Positions 34,801 to 47,737 of a stretch of 64,000 nucleotides of DNA are shown piece by piece. The stretch covers positions 15,566,156 through 15,630,155 of the forward strand of contig NC_091930.1 of assembly GCF_041260155.1 (NCBI RefSeq), read 5' to 3'. The position numbers and the translations under genes are program-made. Numbering within the stretch: position 1 is the stretch's first letter; every line of letters begins with the position of its first letter. The notes beneath the pieces were generated by a model that was not told the origin of the DNA, ran no database searches, and saw only the letters and a program-made list of their open reading frames with translations. Source of the DNA: Ptychodera flava. Taxonomy: Eukaryota; Hemichordata; Enteropneusta; Ptychoderidae.

Positions 34801-34912
34801 GAAACTTTACATGTTAGTCTTCAAAAAATAATGACGTTAGTTAAGAACATAGTGGCTAGATTAGCCTTTCATGAAAATGAAAACAAGAAAACAGAAATGT
34901 TGTTGAACACAA

Positions 34913-34914
<2 letters not shown>
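31801..34914. other. No recognisable gene (3.1 kb); TTTA/TTTG microsatellite inside
   Basis: The longest open frame (32660-33034, minus) has no family resemblance. A (TTTA)n/(TTTG)n simple repeat lies at about 33756-33860, and a short perfect hairpin (GTACTTGGGCTGAGGCCCAAGTAC region, arms 10 bp) near 33199-33222. Otherwise AT-rich sequence. Confidence 0.5.

Positions 34915-34963
<49 letters not shown>
34915..34963. repeat. (TA)n microsatellite at the left boundary of the ISL2EU element
   Basis: About 24 TA units directly before the left inverted repeat. A matching TA run follows the right end. Families related to PIF/Harbinger and ISL2EU insert at TA-containing targets, so the element probably landed in a TA run. 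Confidence 0.95.
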
Positions 34964-34964
<1 letters not shown>

Positions 34965-34974
34965 GATTTCCAGT

Positions 34975-35030
34975 TCCAGCAAGCATTGCGGCTTATGTTA
35001 CGTCAATGCGGAAGTAGGGACATAGCAGAC
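34975..35030 (+). repeat. ISL2EU terminal inverted repeat (left)
   Basis: CAGCAAGCATTGCGGCTTAT, then GTTACGTC-AATGCGGAAGTAGGGACATAGCA. It pairs with 53916-53970 at about 85 percent identity by eye. Confidence 0.85.
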
Positions 35031-35101
35031 ATACGTGCAGACGTAGACGTGCCATCGTGTGCTCTTGAATTTAACGCTAACTAGTGTGTTGACAAGTGAT
35101 T

Positions 35102-35388
35102 ATGGGTGGTAATGACAGTTGTTGTGTACCATACCGTAATCGAAAACGCTGCAGAGATGGTGGTATCTATTACAACTTCCCTAAGAAGCCATTGTCTCGC
35201 AGGAGAGCATGGATACATGCTGTTAATAGACAACGACCTGACGGCAGACAATGGAAACCAAGCGATTGGATGAAAGTTTGCAATACACATTTTGTCGACG
35301 GGGTAAAATCTGACGACCCCTCTTCTCCTTATATATTCCATCGATTTTTCAGTGGAAGAGACCCTCAACGTCTGAACGGCGTGTCTTG
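35102..35388 (+). CDS. Transposase N-terminal exon: THAP-type zinc finger
   Basis: Reading from ATG at 35102: a Cys-Cys pair at residues 7-8, an FP pair at 26-27, W37, W51-P53, then C60-x2-H63-F64, the layout of a THAP (C2CH) DNA-binding domain. The second Cys of the usual C-x2-4-C spacing is absent (Tyr/Arg there; the nearest Cys is 17), so the finger may be degenerate or misread. It lies about 70 bp inside the left inverted repeat. The 3' limit of the exon is uncertain because the open frame stops at 35388 without a clear donor. The domain would bind the transposon ends. Confidence 0.7.
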
Positions 35389-38300
35389 AAATGATCTTAT
35401 GTCGATTGCAAGAAAACCAATATCCGGAAAACCAAGTAAAAAGGTACTGACAGCAACAGCCAGTGTTTCACCATGGAGTGTAGCTACCTACACTCTTTCA
35501 TCTAGACAGGGCGAGGCGGATTCACCCTTTCTAGTTTTTCAAGTAATTCACCAAAATACAACTTTGTTTTGTTAGTAGAGAATTAAGTTGATTTTCTGAG
35601 AAAATTATGTTTTTGGACTTCGTATTTCTGACAAACTAATAAAAAGAAAATGTCATCTTCAATATTGTTAGTGTTACACGGCTCATTGCAGTATCTTTAA
35701 GTAATTGGGGTTTGGAACAGTTTGTCTCCCTTTTTCATTTGCTTTTTCAAATAATATCAGTAACTCATAGTAGATTGTTGCAGCCTCCTTATGCCAGGGT
35801 ATAATCGCCCTAAATATTGTGGTAAATGTGGACAATCATTCCATCCTAGATATATTAAACACTGGCATCTCTAGCTCTGTTTTCACCAATAAAACTTACA
35901 AGGCCATCTCTATCCCCAGGATCGGAAGTATAACTATTATTTACAGGTGTCATATCTAGGGTTTCAATCAAAACATTTGTCCACTGTCTGCAGTAACCCT
36001 GTATTCATTTCCATTACATTATTTTGATATTGTACTGATTTGTAAAAAAAATGAAAATGAAGAAATGCACTCACTGAAAGTATTTTTGAAAAGGAAATGT
36101 CTTATTATGTTTTTGACCTAAATTTGATATGCAATGAAACTTATTATAAACGATAGATACACATTTAAAAGGACTGGTGCCAATTTTAAAAAGCTGAAAA
36201 ACAAGTCATTTTGAATGGAGTAACAATCATAGATTTATTTTATTGATTATATTTACTGTGAAAAAGCAGTATAAAATTGAATTTAGGATTTTAGTTTTTT
36301 CTAGTTTCCAGTCTGATTTATGACATATTTCATCATGTGGTTGTTTCATGTTTCAGGGATCTGAGGATGGATGTTCACCATCTAAAATAATGATGATGGT
36401 GCAGGGTTAAAATCAAATGGTCATGTTACTGTGAGCTGCCCAAGTGATGATAGAGTCTTGAGGGTAAGAATCAGTTTTATTACAATAGGTGAAACCCGGA
36501 ATTCAAACAAGTGCGTACACACTACGTAACAAACAAACCCGTGTACATATTAAAAGTGACCATAGAGGTACCGGTACTCCTATGTACGCGCTCACCCACC
36601 ATGTATTTGTTTATCTTGTGACTTCAGTATCTTTTGTAGTCTGTGAACAATATTTTATCCTGGACTAGGTCTTTTGCTGAGCACTGTTTGATTTGACCCC
36701 CTCCGCCCGATTAATGGGATATGTCATATCTAATTAAAGTGTTCTCCCAATTTTTCTCTAAATTTGACCTTGTGAGACTGACTCACACAGATAAGTAATT
36801 GTACATTTATCGCAATGAAAATTTACAAATACAAGATGAAATTACATTGAAAATGGTATAATGTTGCTACTGACTGAGTGACCCAAAGTCGTATAATTTG
36901 TTATGGCTTAGTTGGTTAACATTGCAGCATGGGCAAAAACTTATAGCAACCTCTGTAGTGTCCTCTGGTCTAAAATTGGTTTGATCAAAGGGGACATTAG
37001 CTAGCTATAACTTTTGGCTGTCTTTTCAGTTTCCTGGTATTGTAAAGGTAAAGGCTATGTTGATGAGTTAAATACTCTGTAACTCATCATATTTCAGTTA
37101 ACCATAATCAAAGCAAATACTGTAGTTTGTATAGAAAAGAAAAATACTGAAAAAAATATCCAAAAGTAACAACTAATGTAGCTTTAAACTAAGGTAAGCA
37201 ATTTGGTAACTTGCATGAAAATATTTGGTAACCCCACCAACATTTATAAGCCTCTTAATCTTGACTCCAGACAAAAATTCTATATTTTTGTCAGTGTAAC
37301 TGGGTAACTTGTACTTTTGTCCATTTTTTTAGCCTAATGACAAAGTCACTCTTTTGGACCCTTTTCGATATCAAGAATACAAGCAATTTTTGCATAAATA
37401 TACTCAGCGTGTGAAATGATGTCAACACACAACCTTAAAAGTTATGAAAATTATCAGAAATAACCCTCTGCTGAATGAAAAGATTTGATTTTATGTGTGA
37501 CCTCTACACCAAATGAACCAGTATTTCTGAACTTTCTTTCCGATTATCACATGTGGGATTTCACTCATTTTTTATTTAATAGAGAAAAAGTAACTTCCAT
37601 ATGTTGTCAGACAATTTCTACGCGTATGATTGAGTGAATGTGTTTTGTGCACTCAGTACACTTACACAATAATTATAGGATGTTCCGAGGATACGCGATG
37701 TAATATTGTTGGAGATATAGACTCTATAAATCTTCATATGTTTGGATGGAAATGGTGAATTCAAGAACTTATTGTTGGTCTTGTGTGGTGGCCAGCGAAC
37801 AGAACACTAGCATAGAAAGTTGAGCGCTAAACGCCAGTGATTGGCGGGCTATGACGTATACTATGTCACATGTCTGGTGACGTAGAAGAAGCAGCTGGAA
37901 GACGGCATTGGGCCGGACGCGACTTGTGTACAGTCGAATTTCAAACTTTCCGTTTCGACGTTGTGAACGTTGAAACTGACTCAAACATCACACCGTCTAG
38001 TATGGGTGAGACTCAAGAACATTTAGAGAGCATTCATTTGTGGTAAGAGAGACAATTTCTGACAGAACGATCCATCGAGCCCCAACGTGTGGGCGAGTGA
38101 CGTAGTACGAGTGAAAGGACAGACCGGAAGCTTCGGCGCGAGTGGGAACTCACCAGCCTGTATATGGTATTTCCGTGCACCTTCAACGCTATGCCGCGCT
38201 ACCGGACCGGACGTCAGGAACAGTAACGATCAGGTTTAGTAGATATACACGCTTGTAGGATAACAAGGATCCTGTCCTCGTCCTTCAAACCGTGTAAACT

Positions 38301-38834
38301 TTACTTACGAATCCGAACTTTCGGCGGAATCGAAATTGTGCTTTAATAATCTCACACACACAAGTGTAAGTCGATTTTGTATGAGTGATTCTTCGCCGCT
38401 TGGAGGGACGTTTATAGTTTGGATCGTGGGTGAAATTTGTTCGAAAAGTGGGCGATTGTTATTTCCCTACAAGAAGGCTTAGAATTGTATGAGTATTTGT
38501 ACAAGTTGTCTGACACTGAAATACTGTTGTATTAGTTTGGTAGAACTACAACTAATTTCAGATTGACGTTTAGTGTTTACCGAATTCGACCGATCTGTTG
38601 CATTGTTTATCAGTTTAAAGTTAAAGCCTCAATGCTATAGGCTACTTTTATTTTCTGTACACTTGTAAAATTACTACAGTGTGTTCAAACTTTGAGATAA
38701 CTTTTATTTGCCATAGTGACCGGAAATACTGTAGAGTTGTCACTATTAGACTGCTGAGTTTGTTTTGAGTGTACACCATTTGAACAGAGAACTGGTGTAT
38801 TCTATGTGTTTCGAGTAAAGTCTGTTGAAAGACA
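35389..38834. other. Probable intron of the transposase gene, no gene seen
   Basis: AT-rich sequence with only short open frames. A possible short exon lies near 36357-36470 (after TTTCAG, before GGTAAG), but I cannot support a reading frame through it. Confidence 0.4.
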
Positions 38835-39268
38835 TTAAGGTAGCGGTAAAGGCTATTTTTGCACCAATTCTTTTCTCAGAGTTAATGAAAGTTTCAAGTG
38901 TTAGAATAAAGATATTTAGTTCAAATTTTCAGGATAACTCCCTTAGTTAATACTATCTCCAAAGGATATAAAAATTGTGTATTTGTAGCAATGATTTGAA
39001 ATTGACACCAATCAATATTAAAATTTACTTTTTCATATTTTTTACATTAATAATAATTGGATAGTCTTAATATTACCAAATTAGTTATAAATATGTTGAC
39101 ACTATTAATTGTAAGATTTGTACGGCAGGATTTGTAGATAAAATTTGTTTTTATGATTTTACATGGGTTTACATATCAAAAAATTATTAAAAAATTCTTT
39201 CAAATTTCAAAATGTGATTTTTCAAAAAGTACTTCAAATACAGAAAAATTGTGCCGTACAAATCTTAT

Positions 39269-41462
39269 TAGACTTGGTTCAAGTCGGTGAATTTTAAAAA
39301 AATAAAATCATTTATAATAGTTTCTCTTGTGTCTCTCCTATTTCGTACAAACCTATCCGGAATTTGGCAGCTCACGCCACGTTTTCCAGCGATTGAATGC
39401 GTCACGTTTGAGTCTGCGCAGTAGTGAGTTAGTTTCTGCCGGATTCACCGACTTGGACTTCTTGCAAAGTACAGGCGGTGAGACGGACTGTGTACACAGT
39501 GACGTAGAGCAAATACAAAATGATTGACAGTCCCCGCCGTTATTCTGGTCAATAAGAAGAACGCATGCTAATAAACCTCTGCATGCATTAAAAAGTTAGT
39601 TGTCATCTCCGTGCAAAGCTAGACATCGAGTACGTTTTATATCTGGGCGAATAATGGCATCAAGTTCGTACATCAACCACGTTTTACAACTGATCGGTCG
39701 ACCATCGCTAATCATGTGAGGTTAACCCTTGACTACCAAGGCCAATGTATTCCTATATACCAGGCCCCTTATGTAAATATTGATAAAATCTGGGTGTGTG
39801 GTCATTGCATCAACACTGCTTAGAGTAAAAATTAAGGAAGTACCAATAAACCATATATTTTCTGAATCAGCATGAAATTTCCCACTTTTTCATAAATAAG
39901 TTTGTATTTCCAGGTCACGTGACTGATCACATGACACATCATGTGACCAGAGTTGGCAAAGAATATGAATATTTGAAGCATCAGGACGTGTTTTGAATCC
40001 ATAAAATGATGCAAATTTGAATATAGTAAACTGTTGCAATTTTCATGGCATTTTTTTAACACATATGATATAAAAAACCTACCCTATACTTTATTTATTG
40101 ATGTACCTATTTAAGATTTTTCTCACAAAAGGCAGAGTAAATGAACCACAAACATCAGCATCTGACATGATTCTGTATTTGAAATCAACACATTTTATAT
40201 TTGTAAACACCTGCTTTATGTCTTCCTTCCAGAAACATGCATCTAAAATGGTTATAATTTATCAAAAAATAATTCACAATATTTAAAAATACATTTTAGG
40301 GAACATATCACATGACCAAACACATGACCAGTCATGTGACCAGTCATATTGATAATATGGCTGCTATAAAATTTCACTGGCTTATAGTAAAAAATTGTAT
40401 TTCCTCTAGTTTCATCACTAATATTGCTGTTAATGGAACATATTTACATATAAATCATTTTTTTTCAATAAATAAACATTTCATATCATTAAAAAAACAA
40501 ACCATAAACATCTTCGTGATCGTCTGTACTTCTGAAAACTGTAAACAATCAGCAAGATGCTTCTATGATCAGCCTGACCTTTCTGGGTCGAGGTCAGGGG
40601 TCACGACATTTGCTTCCGGATTTGGCCATACTCGGACGTACAGGAGAGCAATCACATTCAGGCCAGATCGAAATACATCAATCTTAGTCGCGCTGCGTGC
40701 CGACGCTGAAATTACGGGATTTTTGTGACAAAAACGAAGCAAATAAGCCTATTTAACTGTGCCGGATATTTCCGGCACTCAAGGTATATGGTAATTCAAT
40801 ATGGCGCCGGAAATATCCGGCGCCATAGGTAGTCAAGGGGTTTAATACCAAAGAAAGCTTGTTGAGAGTTACACTGAGGGAAAAGATGTGTTCCTCTCCG
40901 CACCAACCGGCAGCGGAAAATCACTGACATACGAAGTCGCCCCACATTGTTTTGATTTCCATCGCTTTGGGCACGAAAGAGAACAGGCTACAACTGTAAG
41001 GACGGTGTCTTTTTCCATCCTTGAATAACCGGCGACGATTTTCGCATTTTGCAACATGGGCCCCACAAACAACACAGATATTTTACGCGTTTTTCGGTGA
41101 TACAACAGAGGTCGTGCTGACTTTTGTGGGAGTGATCGCACTCGACATTTTGTCAACAACGCCATGTGAGTTTATGCACGTCTCGTTTGGGTCAATTGGC
41201 AACTCCTCCCAATGTGTAAAATTTAGTGATGTCATCTTATGAATAATATATGAGTAAAGAAAACGTCATCTCATGAATAATTTATAGCAACGCAGGTCGT
41301 GCAAGAAAGCCAAGTCTGTGATTCCGGGTGAAACTCCGCTGTATAGCGTTCACTCCACTCATCGCGTCCACTCACGCGCGCGTTTCACATGAAAGCAGAA
41401 TACAAATCATTGCGTTCACTCCACTCAAACATTCACAAATCACAGACTTGAACCAAGTCTAA
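39269..41462. mobile_element. Nested element with 8-bp target duplication (hAT-like), 2.19 kb
   Basis: The ends TAGACTTGGTTCAAGTC and GACTTGAACCAAGTCTAA are inverted copies. AATCTTAT flanks it on both sides (39261-39268 and 41463-41470), an 8-bp duplication as in hAT elements. There is no transposase. It carries a captured helicase exon (40846-40995) and a pair of CCGGATATTTCCGGC-type palindromic motifs near 40770 and 40805. Confidence 0.75.
40846..40995 (+). pseudogene. RecQ-like helicase exon fragment
   Basis: One frame from 40846 encodes YTEGKDVFLSAPTGSGKSLT followed by YEVAPHCFDF, the motif I (Walker A, APTGSGKS) region of RecQ-family DNA helicases. A GTAAG donor-like site follows at 40996. 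No other helicase motif is found nearby, so it is a single captured exon or remnant inside a non-autonomous element. Its proper function would be ATP-driven 3'-5' unwinding, but this fragment alone cannot do it. Confidence 0.7.
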
Positions 41463-42409
41463 AATCTTATCTGTAACCTTGTTAATAGGCTGTAAAAATT
41501 CCATGTCCATATCTCATTTCAAACGTTGGATTAAATTGGTATAAAATTATGTGAGAAAACTGTGATTCTGTCAAAAATGTTGAAAACAAGCCATATTTGC
41601 ACCCCTCTTTTGAAGTCACAGAGCAGTCTTTTTGGTAAATCTCACTTTTGACACCTCTTTGACACTCAAAGAATCTAAAAATGCATTTACAATAGCAGTC
41701 ACGCATTCTGAATGCAAGCACTGCCTCATCAACTTTCATGAAAAACAGTAAAAAATGACTTTCCCTTTTCAAACATTTTTTAAAAGCTAGGGGACCTCTA
41801 CCATAGTTAATACACTAGGGACTCCCCAACTTCCTCTTATTTGGTCAGTTTTTCAGAAGTTTCAACGGGCTATAACTCTGCAATGCCTATGACCCCAAAT
41901 GTCTAGTTTTTTTTATTCCACAGAAAATGTTGACTACTTTTATGTTTTAATAGTTTTATTGAAGTTTATAACTGACGCTCTAGCCTTTACCGCCACCTTA
42001 AGGCTTACTGGCACATAGCTATCATATTTTCAGTGTTATTCAAGTAAATTGTGACGTCACGGAAACGATTTTTGTGATGTGTTACTGTCAGTCTTTGCTG
42101 TAATTGTTAGCAAGTTGTCAATCATTGTACAATACAGGGGTAAGCTTATCTGCGAATACTCGCTGTTGTTGTTGATTTATCTTGGGTAATAAGTATTGTT
42201 GTTGGCGGAACTGTTATGTCAACTGATACGATTGTGAGATCGCTTTCTATTGTACATTTAGAAGTAAATACCACCTATCTGAGCGAACTATCGCGACCAG
42301 ATTAAGAGGTCTCAGTGGAGCAAAAGTGAGGAACATTCTAATTGTTAAATTAGGCACAGACTTTCATGCCGTTTGACAATATATTTTCTTATAGTCACGC
42401 CTAGCACAA

Positions 42410-42800
42410 CTCAAACAAATTTTTGTCAACTCTCAGGTGTGACACGATGACAAATAAACATCGCAGTATATATAAAAGTGAACAATGCAGTGCATTATTA
42501 TATCTACATGAAAGGTACCCCTAATCAAGATCACATTAAAAAGCTACATGAGGTCTAAACATTACATATAACTTAGTGTCATCATGTCATGTATGGTGAG
42601 AAGCATTAGAGCAATGAACTTGCTGGTCTGTACTAGAAAATATTTCTGATGTTTTGTCATGCCTGTCTACAAGCACAGTAGGTTTTGCATACACTGCACC
42701 AATATTTATTTCAGCATGTTCCAAATATATGTAGGCACATGACATATCAAACAAAAATCATGAAAAAAATAAAAAAAAAAGTGACTTTGTCCCTTTAACT
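42410..42800. repeat. Diverged dispersed repeat shared with 52260-53230
   Basis: Blocks such as CTGGTCTGTACTAGAAAAT, TGCCTGTCTACAAGCA and GTTTTGCATACACTGCACC resemble CTGGTCTGTACAAGAAAAT, TTGTCTGTCGACAAGCA and GTATTGCATACACCTCACA near 53105-53185. It ends GTGACTTTGTCCCTTTAAC, a terminus-like sequence also related to the element at 48437. Family unknown. Confidence 0.5.
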
Positions 42801-43811
42801 CAAACATTATCCTGACTTGTGTTTTATGCACTTATTATTATAGACGGCACAAATGGATCACCAGTATACTGGACAGTTTGAGGAATCTGAGGAAATGATG
42901 AAACTGAAAAAGGAAGATGAAAGTTTATATCTACATGTCCAATGGTTACAGACTGAAAATGTAATGCTGAAAGAACTGAACAGTCTTCAGAGTCAGAAGG
43001 TGTTGTCTTTAGATGTTTGTAAGGACACCGATAATAAATTTCAGTTTTATACTGTTTTCCCTCATATGAAATATTTTTTCTTTATTTGAGTACCTTGAAC
43101 AAAAAGCACAGAACTTACAGTATTGGAGGGGGAATCAGTATGCTACACATGAGCACCATAAAAAGTCTGAGGAGTCAGGAAAACCAGGACCAGAGCCAAA
43201 ACTATCACTAGAAGAAGAGTTTGTCCTCGTTATTGTTCGACTTAAGTTAGGCCTTCTTACTGTTGATTTGGCTTATAGATTTGGCATCAGTCAAAGTACT
43301 ATATCAAGAGTTTTCACTACATGGATTAATTTTGTCTACAAAGAGTTATTTCAGATATGTACCATGCCAGACAGGGATGAGTTGAATCAACACAAATTGT
43401 TTTCATTCAGTGGATTTCCAGATACTAGGGTTTTCATTGATTGCACAGAGATGTTCACACAATCACCTTCATCATTAACTGCCAGGAAACAGGTATGGAG
43501 TGAGTACAAGCACCACAATACTGTCAAATTTCTTATTGGCATTGGTCCTATGGTGCTGTAACATATGTATCTAACATGTGGGGTGGGAGGGCTTCTGATA
43601 AGCATATTACTAAAAACTGTGACTTTTTGGATTATCTTTCACATGGTGATGCAGTTATGGCTGATCGAGGATTTACTGTATCTGCTGATTTATCATCTGT
43701 TGGAGTGAGTCTCAATATCCCAGCATTTAAAGGTAGTGAGAGAGATCAGTTGCTTCCAGCTGAGATTGAGCAGTCACGACGTATTGCTGAAGCCAGAATA
43801 CACATAGAAAG

Positions 43812-46800
43812 TAGTCCAGTCAAAATAGGGTTAAACCCACCACAAATTGCAACAGAATTTTTTTCTTCAGAATGCATTTGAGAGAGGTACCCAGAACAAC
43901 AATATTAAAAGTTTACTCGAAAACACCTTGGGGAAATATGTCTAATTTGCATAAATCAAATATGGCGGCCAACCATCCAACAAAATAACATAATTTGCTA
44001 TATATCACATGTTATAAACAAGCTATTTCAGTGATTTTAAAGTCTGACACTAGTAATTTGGCCCAGGGAATGATTTTGGAGGTATAATGTTCCTGATAGG
44101 TACTTCATTAATTTGCATAAATCCAATATGGCGGCCAACATTCCTACAAACAAACATTTTCGGTCATATACCACGCATTAAACAAACTATTTCAGTGATT
44201 TTAAAGTTAAAAGTATATTTCTTTGGCATAGACAAACGATTTTCGTGATGCTATGATTTGCATAGGTAATTTGTTAATTTGCATAAATCCAATATGGTGG
44301 CCAACATTCCTACAAAGGACATTGTCGGTCATAAACCACGCATTAAACAAGCTATTTCTTTGATTTTAAAGTTTTAATATTTTTCTTGGGTAAGAAACAC
44401 TTTAAGTGGCTCAATTTTTACAAAGGCCCTTTAATAATTTGCATAAATTAAATATGGCTGCCATATTAATGCCCCATGGCTTAATAGCTTGTAATATAAA
44501 TAACGGTTTTTGTATAGTTTTTAGCACTAGGAATCTTTCAAGAAGAAACTGTTAAGTCCTTGGACATTCATTTTTAAAATATTTTGATTTTTCTGTATAT
44601 GACAACTGTTAATGAATGTTAGTCTTCTGAATGATATATTCTCTTTCTAAACATAACATTGAATTCATCTGTGTACGGCATTTTCGTAATTTGTAAGGGT
44701 GTTTAACACTCTACAGTGTCAAAGCATGTAATCTGTAATGTTTACTGTTAAAAAAAGACATGTTCAAAATCTTTAGTTTTTAATTTAGACTGAAACCCCT
44801 TCTTATGGATGGGTGAATCTTTATAAGATCCCTCAGATGATAGGCAAGAAGTCATCACACATAACAGCAAAATACAATAAACACAACAAAGCTAAAAAAA
44901 ACAGAAAAAAATGATATAACCGAAATAAAAAATGTCGTAATACACACAAATTTAAACTTGGCACTATTGCAAATAATGTCAGATTCATAAAAACTTTATG
45001 GACACACAAACTCAAAAAAATCTGAAAACTGCATGCTTTAGCAAGGACTTACAATTAATCCAAACACAGAATCCAACTATTACACAAAACAAAGAAGTAC
45101 ATCTTGAGTCATTTTTCCAAGTGTCATTTTTCCAGATGTACATGTTTGTATCGTGTAACAGTGTTGGATTCTGTTGGGCTAATGAGTTGTTTGAATTAAT
45201 TTTAAGTCTTTGCTAAGCTTGCAATTTTCAATTTCTGTGAGTTTGTGTGTTGATCAAGTTTTTAAGAGTCTGACATTGTTTGCATCAGCGCTAAGTTTTA
45301 ATTTGTCTGTATTGTGGCATGTGTTATTTTTGGTCACATTATTTTATTTTTTGCGTTTTTATTATCTTTGTTGTGTTTATTGTATTTTTGCTGTTATATG
45401 TGATGACTTCTTGCCTATCGTCTAGGGGGATGTACCAAAGATGCACTCGTCCATAAGGAAGGGGTTCAGTCTAAATTAGAAACTAAAGATTTTGTCCACG
45501 ACTTTTTTAAAACAGTAAACATTAAAGATTACATGTTTTAACACTGTAGAGTATAAAGCACCTATAAAAATCACAAATAATGCCGTACACAGATGAATCC
45601 AATGTTATATTCAGAAAGAGATTATTATTAGATGACTAACAATCATTAACGGTTGTCATCTTTAGAAAAATCACAGATAATTAAAATTGTATGACTTTCT
45701 TACATCTCAATAGTAAACGCACATCAACATATACGTTTTTTAATTCGTTCCGAAGTCATATATGTAAGTCTACCAAATCAGCTTTAAAATTTTTTTCAAA
45801 ATACAATATATTTATGGGGTATTTTAACGAATTCAGGTATCACAGACACCTATTAAAATAAACTTTTATTCGCAAATGGATCGTTATTGTAAGTAAATTT
45901 ATTGTATATTTTCCGCATTTTAATAAATAAATGTCTAAGGACTTAATGTGGAGCTGCACGTTGCCAACATAGTTTTTTTCCGAAGGAATATTTCTCATCT
46001 AAGATGACAAGGAAACCCGTACAAACTATTTTGTGAAATGTAATATTTCACTTGAAACAAGAGTTATATCCTCATTCTAAAATGGCATGGGCTGAACGAC
46101 TGACACTCAAAAAAATGCTGAAAATCATGGTTAGCAAAATAAAAATGCCTCTAATTCAAAATGTAAGAATTTCATTGCAAAACAAAATAGTTTTTTTGTT
46201 ATATAGCATTTAAAACATAATATGGAAATTTCAGAAAATATGAAAATATATTCTTTGGAAATCTTAAATTCGGATAAAAGGGAAGCAGGAATTCGGGTGA
46301 TTTGCATACATTTGCATACATTAACCCTTCTATATCATGCAACTTACGACTGCTTGCCAAGCTAAAAGGTGAACCTAACCAATTTGTAATCTTGTGCTAA
46401 CAAATTAATAAAAATTGGAAGAATATTTGCAAAAATATATTTTGAGCAAAATACAGTGCGTTGGGTACAGTTTTTTTCTTGATATTCCTATTCCTAAAAA
46501 CTCTACTTTAACCTTATTTATATTAGAAGCTATTTGGGCATTAATTTGGCAGCCATATTTAATTTCTGAAAATCATCAAAGTGTCTTTTAAACATTGAAC
46601 CACAAAAGGTGTTTCTTCATGCTCAAGAAATATAATTAAACTTCAAAAGGTGTTTCTTCATGCTCAAGAAATATAATTCAACTTCAAAATGGCTGAAATA
46701 GATTGTTCAATACATTTTATGACCGACAATTTCTTTTGTATTGGATTTATACAAATTAACGAAGTGCCAACGCAAATCATTGCACCTCAAAAATCATTTG

Positions 46801-47602
46801 TCCATGCCAAAGAAATATACTTTTAACTTTAAAATCACAAAAATAGCTTGTTTAACCCTTTGACTGCTGTAATTTTTACACCAAAATTTTAATGCAATAT
46901 TTTACCAATTTCTGTGAACATTTCTGTACGTTTTTTTATAATTTTGGACCAAATGGATATCATTTTTCAGCAGCTACATATTTTCATCAAAATTTAGGCA
47001 AAAAGCAGAAAAATTGACTGTGGTACATTTTATAAAGTTGACAAAAATAGACTTTGGCCCCAAAAGGGTTAATACGTGGTATATGACAGAAAATGTCTTT
47101 GTAGGTATGTTGGCCATCATATTGGAATTATGCAAATTAACAAATTACCTATGCAAATCATAGCATCTTGAAATTGTTTTTACATGCCAAAGAAATTTAA
47201 TTTTGATTTTAAAATCACTGAAATAGCTTGTTTAATACGTGGTATATGACCGAAAATGTATTTTGTGGGAATGTGTTGGCCGCCATATTGGAATTATGCA
47301 AATTAATGAGGTGCCTATATGAAACATTAAACCTCCAAAATGATTCCCTGGGCCAAATGTCAGACTTTGAAATCACTAAAATAGCTTGTTTAATATGTGA
47401 TATATAGCCAATTATGTTATTTTGTTGGATGGTTGGCCGCCATATTTGATTTATGCAAATTAGACATATTTCCCCAAGGTGGTTTCGAGTAAACTTTTAA
47501 TATGTTGTTCTGGGTACCTCACTAAAATGCATTCTGAAGAAAAAAATTCTGTTGCAATTTGTGGTGGGTTAGGTGCCAAAATCTCGTAGATTGACTGGAC
47601 TA
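43812..47602. mobile_element. Foldback element, 3.79 kb, inserted in the transposase gene
   Basis: Ends TAGTCCAGTCAA and TTGACTGGACTA, flanked by AAG on both sides (43809-43811 and 47603-47605). The two arms are reverse complements for over 1 kb: for example CCACCACAAATTGCAACAG at 43840 matches CTGTTGCAATTTGTGGTGG at 47552, and GATAGGCAAGAAGTCATCAC at 44839 matches GTGATGACTTCTTGCCTATC at 45400. Each arm holds tandem units of about 166 bp marked by AATTTGCATAAATCCAATATGG (left starts near 43944, 44110, 44276 and 44436). The centre lies between about 45020 and 45210. No coding capacity. Confidence 0.85.
46856..47068. mobile_element. TTAA-flanked MITE inside the right foldback arm, 213 bp
   Basis: TTAA, then CCCTTTGACTGCTGTAATTT, and at the right GGCCCCAAAAGGG followed by TTAA. 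Neighbouring tandem units read AGCTTGTTTAATACGTGGTA without interruption (near 47226), which is the unfilled site. This is a clear insertion inside the foldback arm. Confidence 0.85.
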
Positions 47603-47737
47603 AAGGGCCATTGGTAGAATTAAGAACTTTCATATTTTGATAGTGAAATCAAGTTGACAATGAAACCACTTGCTGAACAAATTTTCACAGTGTGTGCTTT
47701 TTTGATTAATTTCCAGTCACCTTTTATGAGAGGTTAG

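Larger units (their letters stand above)
38839..41997. mobile_element. TTAA-flanked element, 3.16 kb, non-autonomous
   Basis: TTAA (38835-38838), then GGTAGCGGTAAAGGCTA; the right end is TAGCCTTTACCGCCACC followed by TTAA (41998-42001). TTAA targets are used by piggyBac and Kolobok families. Only short inverted ends are visible and no transposase. It contains another insertion at 39269-41462, so its own length is about 960 bp. It lies in the transposase intron. Confidence 0.75.
42846..47737 (+). pseudogene. ISL2EU transposase, C-terminal part (coiled coil, HTH_Tnp_4, DDE_Tnp_4), interrupted
   Basis: After a TTATTATTATAG acceptor the frame encodes a coiled-coil segment (EESEEMMKLKKEDESLYLHV), then KFQFYTVFPHM. 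After a shift in a T-run (about 43070) come LQYWRGNQ, the HTH (SLEEEFVLVIVRLKLG, YRFGISQSTISRVF) and the DDE domain with first Asp in RVFIDCTEMF. A second shift (about 43550) precedes MWGGRASDKHIT and the second Asp in DAVMADRGF. Catalytic Glu is in RIHIE, whose next codon is split by a 3.8-kb insertion (43812-47602). The gene resumes with AIGRIKNFHI and, after a shift in a T-run, ends at 47735-47737. Its product would cut and join the element ends. Confidence 0.88.
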
